A stretch of 64,000 nucleotides of DNA from CAZNSX01 sp964575845 (GTDB lineage: Bacteria > UBA8248 > CAZNSX01). The stretch lies in NCBI GenBank assembly GCA_964575845.1, contig CAZNSX010000003.1, forward strand, positions 62,001 to 126,000, given 5' to 3'. The position numbers and the translations under genes were made by a program. The notes beneath the pieces are model-generated. The model was given only the letters and a program-made list of their open reading frames with translations. It was not told the DNA's origin and made no database searches. How positions within the stretch are numbered: position 1 is the stretch's first letter; the number at the start of each line of letters is the position of its first letter. Shown one piece after another: positions 35,202-43,084 of this stretch.

Positions 35202-36917
35202 TCAGCCTCCCTTAACGGCCTTGAGGGACCTCTTTGCCTTTTTCTTTTCCCTGAATATCATCTCGCTAATGGCGGCTCCGGCCGGTACCATAGGATAAAC
35301 GTTTTCCTCTCGCTCCACACGGCAATCGAGAACCGCGGGCCCCGTGGTTTCCACCATCCATTTCAAGGCGGATGCGAGGTCTTTCTTGCGCTCAACCCGC
35401 CGGCCCTTAGCTCCGTAAGCCTCAGCCAACTGCACGAAGTCGGGGCCCACGGAGAGACATGAGGCGGAATAACGGGCGTTCATGAAAATGTCCTGCCACT
35501 GGCGCACCATCCCCAGGAAGCGGTTATTCAGGATTAGAACCTTCACGGGAAGGCGGTATTGGACGGCTGTGGCCAGCTCCTGGGAGACCATCTGGAAGGA
35601 GCCGTCCCCGGCTATATCAACAACAATGCTTCCCGGCGAGCCCAGCTGCGCGCCCAGAGCCGCCGGAAAGCCGAAGCCCATTGTCCCGAGGCCCCCGGAG
35701 GTGATGAGCTGGCGGGGCCGGGTGAAGGTGTAGTACTGGGCCGTCCACATCTGGTGTTGGCCCACCTCGGTGGTGATGATCGCCTTAGAGCCCAGAAGGC
35801 GGGAGAGCTCTTGGATGACGTACTGGGGCTTTATCATCTTCCCGTCGCTCTCCTCATATTCGAGGGGGTGCTCCTCCCGCCAGCGCTCTATCTGCTTTAG
35901 CCAGAGGTCATTTCGCCTGCGCTCGATAAGTTTATTCAGTTGGCCCAGAATGTTCTTTGCATCGCCCACCACCGGGAGGTCCACCTTCACGTTTTTGCTT
36001 ATGGCTGCGGGGTCTATATCCAGGTGCACGATGGTAGCCCCCGGGGCAAACTTTTCGATATTCCCCGTCACCCGGTCATCGAACCTGGCTCCCACAGCTA
36101 TGAGCAGGTCCGAGTGGGTCACGGCGTAATTCGCATAAGCGGTGCCGTGCATGCCCAGCATACCCAGAAAGAGGGGGTGATCGCCGGGGAAGGAGCCCAG
36201 GCCGAGGAGGGTCGAGGTCACGGGGGTGTTTGTAGTCTCGGCCAGGAAGAGGAGCTCCTTTGAGGCACCAGAAATTATGACCCCACCTCCGACATAGATC
36301 ACGGGACGGGAGGCCTTTTTGAGGACCTGGGCCACCCGCTCTATCTGTCGTGGATGGCCCCTCAGGGTGGGCTTGTAGCCCCGGATGGAGACCTTGGCGG
36401 GGTAGTTGAATTCGGTCTTCGTCTTGAGCACATCCTTGGGGAGGTCAATGAGGACGGGGCCAGGCCGCCCCGTTGTCGCGATGTGAAAGGCCTCCTTAAG
36501 GGTCTGTGCCAACTCCTCGACATCTTTGACTAGATAGCTGTGTTTCGTGACCGAGCGGGTGATGCCCACTATGTCGGCCTCCTGGAAGGCGTCGCTCCCC
36601 ACGAGGTTTGTGCCCACCTGGCCCGTCAGGGCGATGAGCGGGGAGGAGTCCATGAAGGCCGTGGCCACCGCTGTGATGAGGTTAGTGGCCCCTGGGCCTG
36701 AGGTGGTGAGGCACACTCCTGGCTTTCCGGTAGCCCGGGCGTAGCCGTCTGCCGCGTGGCCCGCGCATTGCTCGTGCCGGGCGAGGATATGGCGGATGGG
36801 GCTCTCGAAGAAGCAGTCGAGGAGGTCCACTAGGACCGCCCCGGGAAAGCCGAAGATATACTCCACTCCCTCGGCCTCGAGACACTTCATGATTATCTCC
36901 GCCCCTTTGAGCTTCAA
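35202..36917 (-). CDS. ilvB: Acetolactate synthase large subunit, copy 2
   Basis: A second AHAS catalytic subunit, 571 aa, next to the first and similarly complete: Glu49 in ARHEQ, GMLGMHGTAYANYAV, RFDDRVTGNIEKFAPGA, GDGSFQMVSQE and VRQWQDIFMNARYS. Two differences stand out. The first loop reads GFPGAVLVDLLD where AHAS usually has G-x-P-G-G, and a lysine-rich tail follows. It starts 3 nt after ilvD. The two large subunits are diverged paralogues, each with intact catalytic residues. Confidence 0.94.
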   Translation of the reverse strand: MKLKGAEIIMKCLEAEGVEYIFGFPGAVLVDLLDCFFESPIRHILARHEQCAGHAADGYARATGKPGVCLTTSGPGATNLITAVATAFMDSSPLIALTGQVGTNLVGSDAFQEADIVGITRSVTKHSYLVKDVEELAQTLKEAFHIATTGRPGPVLIDLPKDVLKTKTEFNYPAKVSIRGYKPTLRGHPRQIERVAQVLKKASRPVIYVGGGVIISGASKELLFLAETTNTPVTSTLLGLGSFPGDHPLFLGMLGMHGTAYANYAVTHSDLLIAVGARFDDRVTGNIEKFAPGATIVHLDIDPAAISKNVKVDLPVVGDAKNILGQLNKLIERRRNDLWLKQIERWREEHPLEYEESDGKMIKPQYVIQELSRLLGSKAIITTEVGQHQMWTAQYYTFTRPRQLITSGGLGTMGFGFPAALGAQLGSPGSIVVDIAGDGSFQMVSQELATAVQYRLPVKVLILNNRFLGMVRQWQDIFMNARYSASCLSVGPDFVQLAEAYGAKGRRVERKKDLASALKWMVETTGPAVLDCRVEREENVYPMVPAGAAISEMIFREKKKAKRSLKAVKGG

Positions 36918-36920
36918 TCC

Positions 36921-38588
36921 CTACTCCTTCATTACGGCGCCCGTGCCGGCGCTCGTGACATGACGCGCATACCGCCCGAGCCACCCCCCCTGAACCTTGG
37001 GCTTCGGTGGCTTCCACCGGGAGAGGCGCTTCTCTATTTCTCCCTCAGAGAGCATCAGGTCAAGCGTCCGCTTGTCGAGGTCTATTGCTATCTCATCCCC
37101 ATCTTCAACAACCGCAATGGGCCCTCCCTCCATGGCCTCGGGCGAGATATGGCCTATGCAGGGCCCTCGGCTTCCGCCGGAGAACCTGCCGTCGGTAACG
37201 AGAGCCACTCTATCCCCCAGCCCCATGCCCATGATAGTTGCCGTAGGCTGGAGCATCTCCCGCATGCCGGGCCCACCTTTTGGGCCTTCATAGCGGATCA
37301 CGATCACCTGGTTTCCCTTGACCTTGCCGCCCAATATGGCCTCGAGGGCCTCCTCCTCCCGCTCGAACACAAGGGCCTTTCCGGTGAAGCGGCGCATCCC
37401 AGGTTCCACGGCCGACTGCTTCACCACAGCCCCTCCGGGTGCAAGGCTCCCCCGAAGCACCGCGATCCCGCCCTCTTGGGCATAGGCACGCTCGGGCGAG
37501 CGGATGACCTCCTCATCCTCGACCTCGGCCTCCTGCGCTATCTCGAAGACGCTCTTTCCCGATACGGTCGGGGCATCCAGGAGGCGCCCCAAAAGCCTCT
37601 TCTGCACAGCGGGGATGCCTCCCGCCCACTCGAGGTCTTCCATCATGTGCTCCCCACCCGGCCTCAGGCTCGTGAGCTGGGGGGTGGCGCGGCTTATCTC
37701 ATCGAAGCTCTCAAGTGTCAGCTCAACCCCCGCCTCATGGGCAATGGCCGGAAGATGAAGGAGGGTGTTGGTAGAGCCCCCCATGGCCATATCCACCGTG
37801 ACGGCATTTCTGAAAGCATCACGGGTCATAATCTTGCTTGGAGTTATGTCCTCCCGCACGAGCTCCACCGAGCGGGCTCCGCTTTCATAGGCCAGCCTCC
37901 TTTTCTCAGCCGAGACCGCAAGTGCTGTCGCAGTGCCGGGGAGGCTCATGCCGAGGGCTTCGGTGAGGCAGGCCATCGTGTTGGCGGTGTAGAGTCCCTG
38001 GCAGGAACCCATACCAGGACAGGCCTCCATCTCGAGGCAGGTGAGCTCCTCGGCGCTGATCTTTCCGGCCTTATACAGGCCCGGGGCCTCGAAAGCGTCC
38101 CGGATGAGAGAGAGCCGCCGTCCACGGTAGCGGCCCGAAAGCATCGGCCCGGCGGTGAGCACGATGGAAGGAATATCCACGCGCGCCGCAGCTATGAGCA
38201 TGCCGGGCGTGATCTTGTCGCAGTTTGTCAGGAGCACGAGCCCGTCAAAGGCATGTGCCAGGGCGATACTCTCGATCATATCGGCGATGAGCTCCCGGGA
38301 AGGAAGACTGTAGTGCATTCCCGGGTGTCCCATTGCGATTCCATCGCAGATGCCAGGGACGCAGAAAATGAAAGGGTAGCCTCCGGCCGAGTGGACCCCC
38401 TTCTCTATGAAGCGTTCAAGGTCGCGCATTCCTGCGTGGCCGGGGATGACGTCGGTAAAACTGCTGCAGAGACCGATAAAAGGGCTCTCCAGAGCATTGC
38501 GGGGAAGTCCCGTGGCGAAGAGAAGTGCTCGGTGAGGGGCTCTCTCAAGGCCATGCTTTATCATGTGGCTGCGCATAGCGACTCCCAT
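36921..38588 (-). CDS. ilvD: Dihydroxy-acid dehydratase
   Basis: IlvD dehydrates dihydroxyacids to the 2-keto acids of valine and isoleucine. The FeS-cluster cysteines lie in LLTNCDKITPGM and ACPGMGSCQGLYTANTM; IVIRYEGPKGGPGMREM and DGRFSGGSRGPCIGHISPEA are family blocks. At 555 aa it is standard. Starts ATG 38588 and ATG 38576 (RSHMIKHGLERAPHRAL) are both plausible. It heads the operon ilvD-ilvB-ilvB-ilvH-ilvN-psd-pssA. The reductoisomerase gene ilvC is absent here. Confidence 0.95.
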   Translation of the reverse strand: MGVAMRSHMIKHGLERAPHRALLFATGLPRNALESPFIGLCSSFTDVIPGHAGMRDLERFIEKGVHSAGGYPFIFCVPGICDGIAMGHPGMHYSLPSRELIADMIESIALAHAFDGLVLLTNCDKITPGMLIAAARVDIPSIVLTAGPMLSGRYRGRRLSLIRDAFEAPGLYKAGKISAEELTCLEMEACPGMGSCQGLYTANTMACLTEALGMSLPGTATALAVSAEKRRLAYESGARSVELVREDITPSKIMTRDAFRNAVTVDMAMGGSTNTLLHLPAIAHEAGVELTLESFDEISRATPQLTSLRPGGEHMMEDLEWAGGIPAVQKRLLGRLLDAPTVSGKSVFEIAQEAEVEDEEVIRSPERAYAQEGGIAVLRGSLAPGGAVVKQSAVEPGMRRFTGKALVFEREEEALEAILGGKVKGNQVIVIRYEGPKGGPGMREMLQPTATIMGMGLGDRVALVTDGRFSGGSRGPCIGHISPEAMEGGPIAVVEDGDEIAIDLDKRTLDLMLSEGEIEKRLSRWKPPKPKVQGGWLGRYARHVTSAGTGAVMKE

Positions 38589-38626
38589 AGCTTCTCAAAA
38601 ACAAGAAGTTAGCAGAGGTATCAGAT

Positions 38627-38656
38627 ATTATTCTCCTCTTTTGGGAAATGGGTCAA
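38627..38656 (-). promoter_or_regulatory. sigma-70 promoter of the ilvD operon
   Basis: On the minus strand TTGACC (38651-38656), an 18-nt spacer and AATAAT (38627-38632), each five of six from consensus. The leader to ATG 38588 would be about 32 nt, leaving no room for an attenuator after the start site. Confidence 0.55.
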
Positions 38657-38987
38657 ATCCTTTTTTCAAGAACTTCCCCAAAATTCGATGAGCCCTCTCC
38701 TTGAAAAAAATTAGCCCCCCCAGGGTTCGAAGAGAGCCCCTCCCATGCGCTCTCAGGGATACTCAGACGACAATATGAAGGTCATGCCCTCGTTTGCGGC
38801 GAAGTCGGTTCAAAAATTGGAACCCTTATCGGGATGGGTGCTCACCCCGGACTTCTCTCTCATAGGGCTCAGGGGTGGGGGAGGCGATGGATATGAATGT
38901 GCCCTATCTTTGAACCGCTCCTCAGGCCCAATCCTTACAGCCATAAGCAAGCTCGCTCTGGCCAGAAGGATTTCTTGGGGAAGGTCC
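38657..38987. other. Non-coding stretch between the ydcH-like gene and the ilvD promoter
   Basis: I see no convincing gene. The long plus-strand frame from 38745 runs antisense to the ydcH-like gene and tsaB and looks like a shadow. Read on the minus strand there is a stem GAGAGC/GCTCTC (38732-38737 with 38749-38754) with a seven-T tract about 20 nt beyond it, perhaps a weak terminator, and a GGTTC/GAACC hairpin near 38810-38830. No T-box motif was found. Confidence 0.4.
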
Positions 38988-39230
38988 CTACTCCGGGACG
39001 CCTTCGGCTCTCGGCGGAGCCTTGTGACGCTCGATTATTCGAGCCATCATGTCCTTCTTGGCGAGCTTCTGCTTCTTTATCTCTTTTATGCGCATCTGCT
39101 GCTCGGTGGTGGGGAAGCGCACAGCTTCCAACTCCTCAAGCTCACGCTCAAGCGACTGGTGCTCACGAGCGAGGTGAGAGTACTCGGCATCCTCCTTCAT
39201 CACCTTGGCGATAAGGTCGGCCTCATTCAT
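38988..39230 (-). CDS. YdcH/DUF465-family small protein
   Basis: From ATG 39230, with GAGGAGG about 10 nt upstream, the product is 80 aa: mostly charged helix (EYSHLAREHQSLERELEELEAV) followed by a lysine-rich segment (RIKEIKKQKLAKKDMMARIIERH). This coiled-coil hairpin with a basic end matches the YdcH-like family of unknown function. The frame extends 14 codons further upstream, but the conserved part begins at this ATG. Confidence 0.75.
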   Translation of the reverse strand: MNEADLIAKVMKEDAEYSHLAREHQSLERELEELEAVRFPTTEQQMRIKEIKKQKLAKKDMMARIIERHKAPPRAEGVPE

Positions 39231-39306
39231 CGGGCACCGCCTCCTCTCGTCCTTACTCCACGGACATATCAATCTGGAAATATTTTACCACTTTTTGATA
39301 AGGCGA

Positions 39307-39984
39307 CTAGCCCCAGCGGAGCTCGGCGTCACTCTCTCGCACATATATGGGAAGAACTTCAGGGATGGGTCGCTCCTCTCCCTTTTGAAGGGCCCTCAGG
39401 CCCAGGAGAGCAATGGCGGAGGCCGGAGGGCCGGGTTCTGGTCGCAGGGGAAGGAGAGCCAGAGGGCCCAAGGCCTCCTTTATGAGGTCCCAGTACCGAA
39501 GAGCCCCGCTCCCGGTGAAAAGAGTGGGGACTTTGATAAGCTCCACGAGCCTCTCGGGCTTTAAGGCTCTATCGGGTGTGAGGCGCACGAGTTCCCCCCC
39601 TTCGGCCCTGAAGCGGGCGCAGAACACTTCCCCTTTCCTCGCGTCCACGAGTGGAGAGACCTCCCCCTGGCAGCCCACCCCTAGGGCCATGGCCTCAAGC
39701 GTGCTTACCCCCACCAGGGGCACCCCCAGGGCCAGGGCCAGGCCCTTGACCGTGGCGAGACCGACCCTGAGTCCTGTGAAGGACCCAGGGCCCAGGCCGC
39801 AGGCCAGTCCCTGAATCTCCCCCGGGCCAAGGCCCAGGACCGAGAGCAGGGCCTCGACCATCTTGAGAATCCTGCGGGAATGAGAAATGGCTGATGTGCT
39901 ATGAAGTTCACCGAGGGTGCCCTCCTCGGAGGCAAGGGCTACCCCCGCCCGAGGGGTTGAGGTATCAAGGGCGAGCAGTGGCAT
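39307..39984 (-). CDS. tsaB: tRNA t6A-modification protein TsaB
   Basis: TsaB is the ASKHA-fold partner of TsaD in threonylcarbamoyladenosine modification of ANN-decoding tRNAs. LLALDTSTPRAGVAL and GLGPGSFTGLRVGLATVKGLA are the family signatures, and 225 aa is typical. It lies 45 nt downstream of rex. No tsaD, tsaC or tsaE gene is in the window. Confidence 0.93.
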   Translation of the reverse strand: MPLLALDTSTPRAGVALASEEGTLGELHSTSAISHSRRILKMVEALLSVLGLGPGEIQGLACGLGPGSFTGLRVGLATVKGLALALGVPLVGVSTLEAMALGVGCQGEVSPLVDARKGEVFCARFRAEGGELVRLTPDRALKPERLVELIKVPTLFTGSGALRYWDLIKEALGPLALLPLRPEPGPPASAIALLGLRALQKGEERPIPEVLPIYVRESDAELRWG

Positions 39985-40029
39985 AGGGGCTTCAGGGACG
40001 GGAGAGGTTTTTCGGTGGGCCGGGGGAAT

Positions 40030-40689
40030 CTATCCTTCGATCTCCTTTGAAAGAAAGAAGGCCAGGCCCTCCAGCTCAGAGCCCAGGTCCACGTTACTCA
40101 CTCTGACACGGGAAGGAACCGAGACCCGCACGGGGGCAAAGTTGAGAATGCCGCTTATGCCGGATTCCACCATGCGGTTAACCACGCTCTGAGCCCCATC
40201 GCTTGGCACGGCCACGATGCCTATCTTTATCCCCTTGCTCTTGATGACCCGGCCGATGTCATTCATCCCCATGACTTTGGGGCAGCCCAGGCGCTTGAGG
40301 TGCCGTTTCTTCTCAGGGTATTTATCGAAGACGGCATCGATGGTGAAGCCATGGGACAAGAATCCCTTGTATGCCAGAAGTGCCGAGCCCAGGTTTCCCG
40401 CCCCAACGAGGGCCACCTTCCAGATCTTCGTAATCCCCAGGACGCGCTTCAGATCTTCCTTTAGATCCTTCACGTAGTAGCCGACCCCCCTGACCCCGAA
40501 CTCACCGAAATAGGCGAGATCCTTCCGTATCTGGGCGGGGTTTAATCCGCACCTCGCGGCCAGGCCTGCTGAGGAGACCACCTCCACCCCCTCCTCCTCG
40601 AACTGATTCAAAACCCTGCCGTAAACGGAGAGTCGGTTTATAGTGGCCTCGGGGATCTTCCCTTTTCTCGAAACCTCTTGCTGGGTCAT
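40030..40689 (-). CDS. rex: Redox-sensing transcriptional repressor Rex
   Basis: Rex represses fermentative or respiratory genes until NADH rises. The N-terminal winged helix is marked by IPEATINRLSVYGRVL and LNPAQIRKDLAYFGEFGVRGVGY. The C-terminal Rossmann domain has ALVGAGNLGSALLAYKGF. At 219 aa it is family length. It follows the F0 ATP synthase genes on the same strand. No clear Rex operator pair was identified by eye. Confidence 0.95.
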   Translation of the reverse strand: MTQQEVSRKGKIPEATINRLSVYGRVLNQFEEEGVEVVSSAGLAARCGLNPAQIRKDLAYFGEFGVRGVGYYVKDLKEDLKRVLGITKIWKVALVGAGNLGSALLAYKGFLSHGFTIDAVFDKYPEKKRHLKRLGCPKVMGMNDIGRVIKSKGIKIGIVAVPSDGAQSVVNRMVESGISGILNFAPVRVSVPSRVRVSNVDLGSELEGLAFFLSKEIEG

Positions 40690-40723
40690 GAGGCCCTCCC
40701 CGGGGTTCCAGGCCCGGACGTGG

Positions 40724-41083
40724 CTACTTCAAGAGGCCAAAGGGGTCGGTGAAGAGAATAATCAGACATACGACCAAGGTATAAATGACCAGAGACTCTA
40801 TGAGCGCCAGGCCTATGATCATTGAGGTTCTTATGTCGCCCGCTGCCATGGGGTTCCGGGCGATGCCGTCCATGGCGGCGGCGATGCTCCTTCCCTGGCC
40901 GACAGCACCGCCGAAGGCCGCGACCGCCACGGCGAAGCTGGCGCTGAAGGCCGCCCACATGAAATAGTCAAGCTTGGTCGTAGCGCCGGCGGCCGCAGCC
41001 TCCTCCGCCCCCAGGGCCATGGGCGCGAAGAGGTAAAAAATTGCCATCGCCGCTAGCGTTATCCAGCCCGTCTTATTCAGCAT
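40724..41083 (-). CDS. atpE: ATP synthase F0 subunit c
   Basis: The rotor-ring subunit. The hairpin has GQGRSIAAAMDGIARNP in the loop region and the ion-binding glutamate Glu96 (GLALIESLVIY). Gln63 aligns with the Gln of sodium-type rings. The 119-aa length is long for subunit c, because of about 30 N-terminal residues (MLNKTGWITLAAMAIF...ALGA) that look like a signal peptide and precede a usual 80-residue hairpin. Confidence 0.94.
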   Translation of the reverse strand: MLNKTGWITLAAMAIFYLFAPMALGAEEAAAAGATTKLDYFMWAAFSASFAVAVAAFGGAVGQGRSIAAAMDGIARNPMAAGDIRTSMIIGLALIESLVIYTLVVCLIILFTDPFGLLK

Positions 41084-41118
41084 TCAGAGTCCTCCTCTCC
41101 TCGGTAGCGAACCCGCCT

Positions 41119-41784
41119 CTAGTGAGCATGCTCCAGTGACCCGGTGATGTAAATCATAGATAGAACCACAAATATGAACGCCTGAACGAAGCTCGTGAAT
41201 ATGGCGAAGAGCATCATGAAGGAGGGGACCACGACCGGCACCAGAAAGAAGAAGATGATGATGATCAGGTCCTCGCCCCGGATGTTTCCGAAGAGACGAA
41301 TGGTGAGGGAAAGCGGGCGGGCGAGATGGGCGATCACCTCGATGGGAAACATGAGGGGCGCCAGCAAGGGAATCGGTCCCGTGAAGTGCTTCACATATTT
41401 TATGCCGTGGGTCTTTAGGCCCACCACATGGGTCATGATGAAGACCGTGAGCGCGCAGGCGCCGTTCGTGTTGATATTGGCCGTGGGAGATACGAAGCCT
41501 GGAATGAGGCCCAGGAGGTTGCTCAAGAGGATAAAGAAACCCAGAGTGGCTATGAGGAAAAAGTAGGGCCTCCCCTCCTTTCCCATGACGCTATCCATGA
41601 AGCCCAGCACCATATCGGCCAGGCCCTCGAAGAGGTTCTGTCCGCCATAGGGGATGAGCTGGAGGCCGCGCGATATGAGGAAGGAGATGATGATGAGGGC
41701 CGCCATGAGAACCCAGGTGTAGGTCACATGGGGGTAGTTCTCAAGGCCCGGGATTACGATGTAGTTAAGGGGATGGAGGACCAC
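41119..41784 (-). CDS. atpB: ATP synthase F0 subunit a
   Basis: The stator channel subunit. The essential arginine is Arg163 in LSLTIRLFGNIRGED. Several hydrophobic helices and the N-terminal HVTYTWVLMAAL are as expected, and 221 aa fits the short bacterial form. It lies between the atpI-like gene and atpE. The F1 genes and subunit b are not in this window. Confidence 0.95.
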   Translation of the reverse strand: MVLHPLNYIVIPGLENYPHVTYTWVLMAALIIISFLISRGLQLIPYGGQNLFEGLADMVLGFMDSVMGKEGRPYFFLIATLGFFILLSNLLGLIPGFVSPTANINTNGACALTVFIMTHVVGLKTHGIKYVKHFTGPIPLLAPLMFPIEVIAHLARPLSLTIRLFGNIRGEDLIIIIFFFLVPVVVPSFMMLFAIFTSFVQAFIFVVLSMIYITGSLEHAH

Positions 41785-41792
41785 TTCCTACC

Positions 41793-42218
41793 TCATGCCC
41801 GTCTGCCCCGAGGCGTCAGCCCTGAGGCCGCGATGGCAACCACCACCACCGAGAGCCCCGACAGAAGGGCCAGTGGGTTCATCTCTCCCCAGACAAGTCC
41901 GCCGTAAAGGGCGAGGCCCAGGGCAAGGTAGCGCAGGGGAGCCAGGAGCTGAGCCCTGAGCCTGGCCCTCCTGCGCTTACCCGAGAGGAACTTTCCCAGA
42001 CTTCCGTCCAAGACCCTCAAGTTCAATAACCCCAGGGCTCCACCGAGGAGGAGGCCCCCAGTGGCCTGGGGCGAAAGGAAAATGACTCCGAGCAAGCCAG
42101 CCACGGCCAGGATGCCCCAACCCACTCTCTCTATTGAGGAAATGGTCAGTCCCCCTTCTGGCACCCCGAGGGCGCGTGCTCCCTGCCTTCTCCCATCCAT
42201 ATTCAGGGCCCTGCTCAA
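41793..42218 (-). CDS. atpI: ATP synthase subunit I-like membrane protein
   Basis: A small hydrophobic protein (141 aa) with four predicted helices (WGILAVAGLLGVIFLS, GGLLLGGALGLLNLRVLD, YLALGLALYGGLVWGE, LALLSGLSVVVVAIAAS) separated by a basic loop. This is the AtpI/ATP-synt_I pattern; the family aids assembly of the c ring. It overlaps atpZ by 4 nt. The first residues are uncertain. Confidence 0.75.
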   Translation of the reverse strand: MSRALNMDGRRQGARALGVPEGGLTISSIERVGWGILAVAGLLGVIFLSPQATGGLLLGGALGLLNLRVLDGSLGKFLSGKRRRARLRAQLLAPLRYLALGLALYGGLVWGEMNPLALLSGLSVVVVAIAASGLTPRGRRA

Positions 42219-42439
42219 CGGAAGCGAAAAAGATTCACAAATCCAGCTGCAATCCCGAGGATGAGCAATATCATAAGGAACCAGGGGGCAGTGCCCAGCC
42301 AGCGGTCAATGAAGTAGCCGATTGCAAGGCCTATGAAAGGGCAGAGGGCAAAGTCCCAGCCGATGAGAGCGGCGTTGAGGAGCCTGATGCGGGTTCGACG
42401 CTTCTCCTCCCGACCGTTCTCATCCTCCTGCCTCGTCAT
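42215..42439 (-). CDS. AtpZ/AtpI-family small membrane protein
   Basis: A 74-aa protein with a charged N-terminus and two membrane helices (GWDFALCPFIGLAIGYFIDRWLG, PWFLMILLILGIAAGFVNLFR). The G-x3-G-x-FID-x-W-x-G-T-x-P-W pattern is that of AtpZ, encoded first in many atp operons and linked to cation uptake for the ATP synthase. It is the first gene of the F0 group here. Confidence 0.8.
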   Translation of the reverse strand: MTRQEDENGREEKRRTRIRLLNAALIGWDFALCPFIGLAIGYFIDRWLGTAPWFLMILLILGIAAGFVNLFRFR

Positions 42440-42500
42440 CTTACAAAGAGGCCATCGGGAAGCCCTGGGAGCCGAGTGTTCCCACTTTCACAAGAGCCAA

Positions 42501-42529
42501 AACCTAACAGAGCGCCCCCGCGTTGTCAA
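42501..42529 (-). promoter_or_regulatory. Candidate promoter of the F0 atp operon
   Basis: On the minus strand TTGACA (42524-42529), a 17-nt spacer and TAGGTT (42501-42506). The -35 is perfect, the -10 weak. It lies between atpZ and the divergent tRNA-Lys. Confidence 0.4.
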
Positions 42530-42567
42530 GCTATTTTTGGAAGGGGTGATGTCACGAGTTTTGCGGT

Positions 42568-42643
42568 GAGCCGCTGGCTCATCCGGCAGAGTACCCGCCT
42601 TTTAAGCAGGGGTCGCCGGGTTCGAGTCCTGGGCGGCTCACCA
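42568..42643 (+). tRNA. tRNA-Lys (anticodon TTT), CCA encoded
   Basis: The cloverleaf folds fully: acceptor GAGCCGC/GCGGCTC, D arm GCTC/GAGT, anticodon loop CTTTTAA (anticodon at 42601-42603), T arm CCGGG/CCTGG with loop TTCGAGT, discriminator A73 and CCA at 42641-42643. Three weak spots are visible: G10-T25 and G51-T63 wobbles and a C29-A41 mismatch inside the anticodon stem. Confidence 0.93.
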
Positions 42644-42649
42644 AGGGGC

Positions 42650-42685
42650 GTCCCCGTCGTCTAGTCAGGCCCAGGACACAGCCCT
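42650..42685 (+). pseudogene. 5' fragment of a tRNA-Glu gene
   Basis: Seven nt after tRNA-Lys, 36 nt match the 5' half of bacterial tRNA-Glu: the acceptor strand, TCGTCTAG, a normal D loop and GGACACAGCCCT. Similarity ends after T33, one base before the anticodon; the following bases (AAAGAGC) do not pair with the CAGCC stem. No 3' half is seen in the next few hundred bases. This looks like a tRNA gene split at the anticodon loop, a common integration site. Confidence 0.75.
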
Positions 42686-42948
42686 AAAGAGCATTGATTC
42701 CGTCCGACCCAGGACCAGTTTTCGGGGCATCTGTCGCGCCTGACGTACGTGACGCCTAGGGAGCCCCTTGGTGCCGGCGATTCTCTCCTTGAGCTGCTTT
42801 TCGATGCGCTTAGATCGTCACGCTTCCCCCAGCGCCTGACGGTCCGCCTGTCAACCTGTGCTTTTCTGGCGACATGCTGGACACTTCGCTTCTCCTTCCA
42901 GAGCCAGCACATCTCGGCCCGCCTCTTGTCTGAGAGCTTATTGCCCAT
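42665..42948 (-). pseudogene. Frameshifted HTH protein, mobile-element remnant
   Basis: ATG 42948, with GAGAGG upstream, opens a frame with a helix-turn-helix: KLSDKRRAEMCWLWKEKR then SVQHVARKAQVDRRTVRRW. Near 42810-42820 the likely coding frame changes. The new frame reads SKRIEKQLKERIAGTKG, a helical continuation, and ends at TGA 42665-42667 inside the tRNA-Glu fragment. The layout recalls phage terminase small subunits or transposase-like HTH proteins. A single-base frameshift is the simplest explanation. Confidence 0.5.
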
Positions 42949-43084
42949 CAAGTCCTCTCTCGCTGAAAGGCCCACCCGAACTCAAGCCCCAGCCCCCTTC
43001 GTGGGTCGGGCGCGGCGTGAGGTTCTTCAAACTCGGCTCGGATAGCTCTCTTCAGGAGTGGTCAACGGGATGTGAACGCAAGCC

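Noticed and set aside
32469..36917. Recent tandem duplication of acetolactate synthase genes
   Set aside because: The two large and the two small subunits differ throughout, so they are old paralogues or of separate origin.
36960..38612. 550-codon plus-strand frame opposite ilvD
   Set aside because: It is the mirror of a fully conserved ilvD, has no ribosome site and no recognisable motifs. In GC-rich DNA the opposite strand often stays open.
38745..39485. 246-codon plus-strand frame over the ydcH-like gene and tsaB
   Set aside because: Mostly antisense to conserved genes; the translated product is low-complexity and leucine/glycine-rich.
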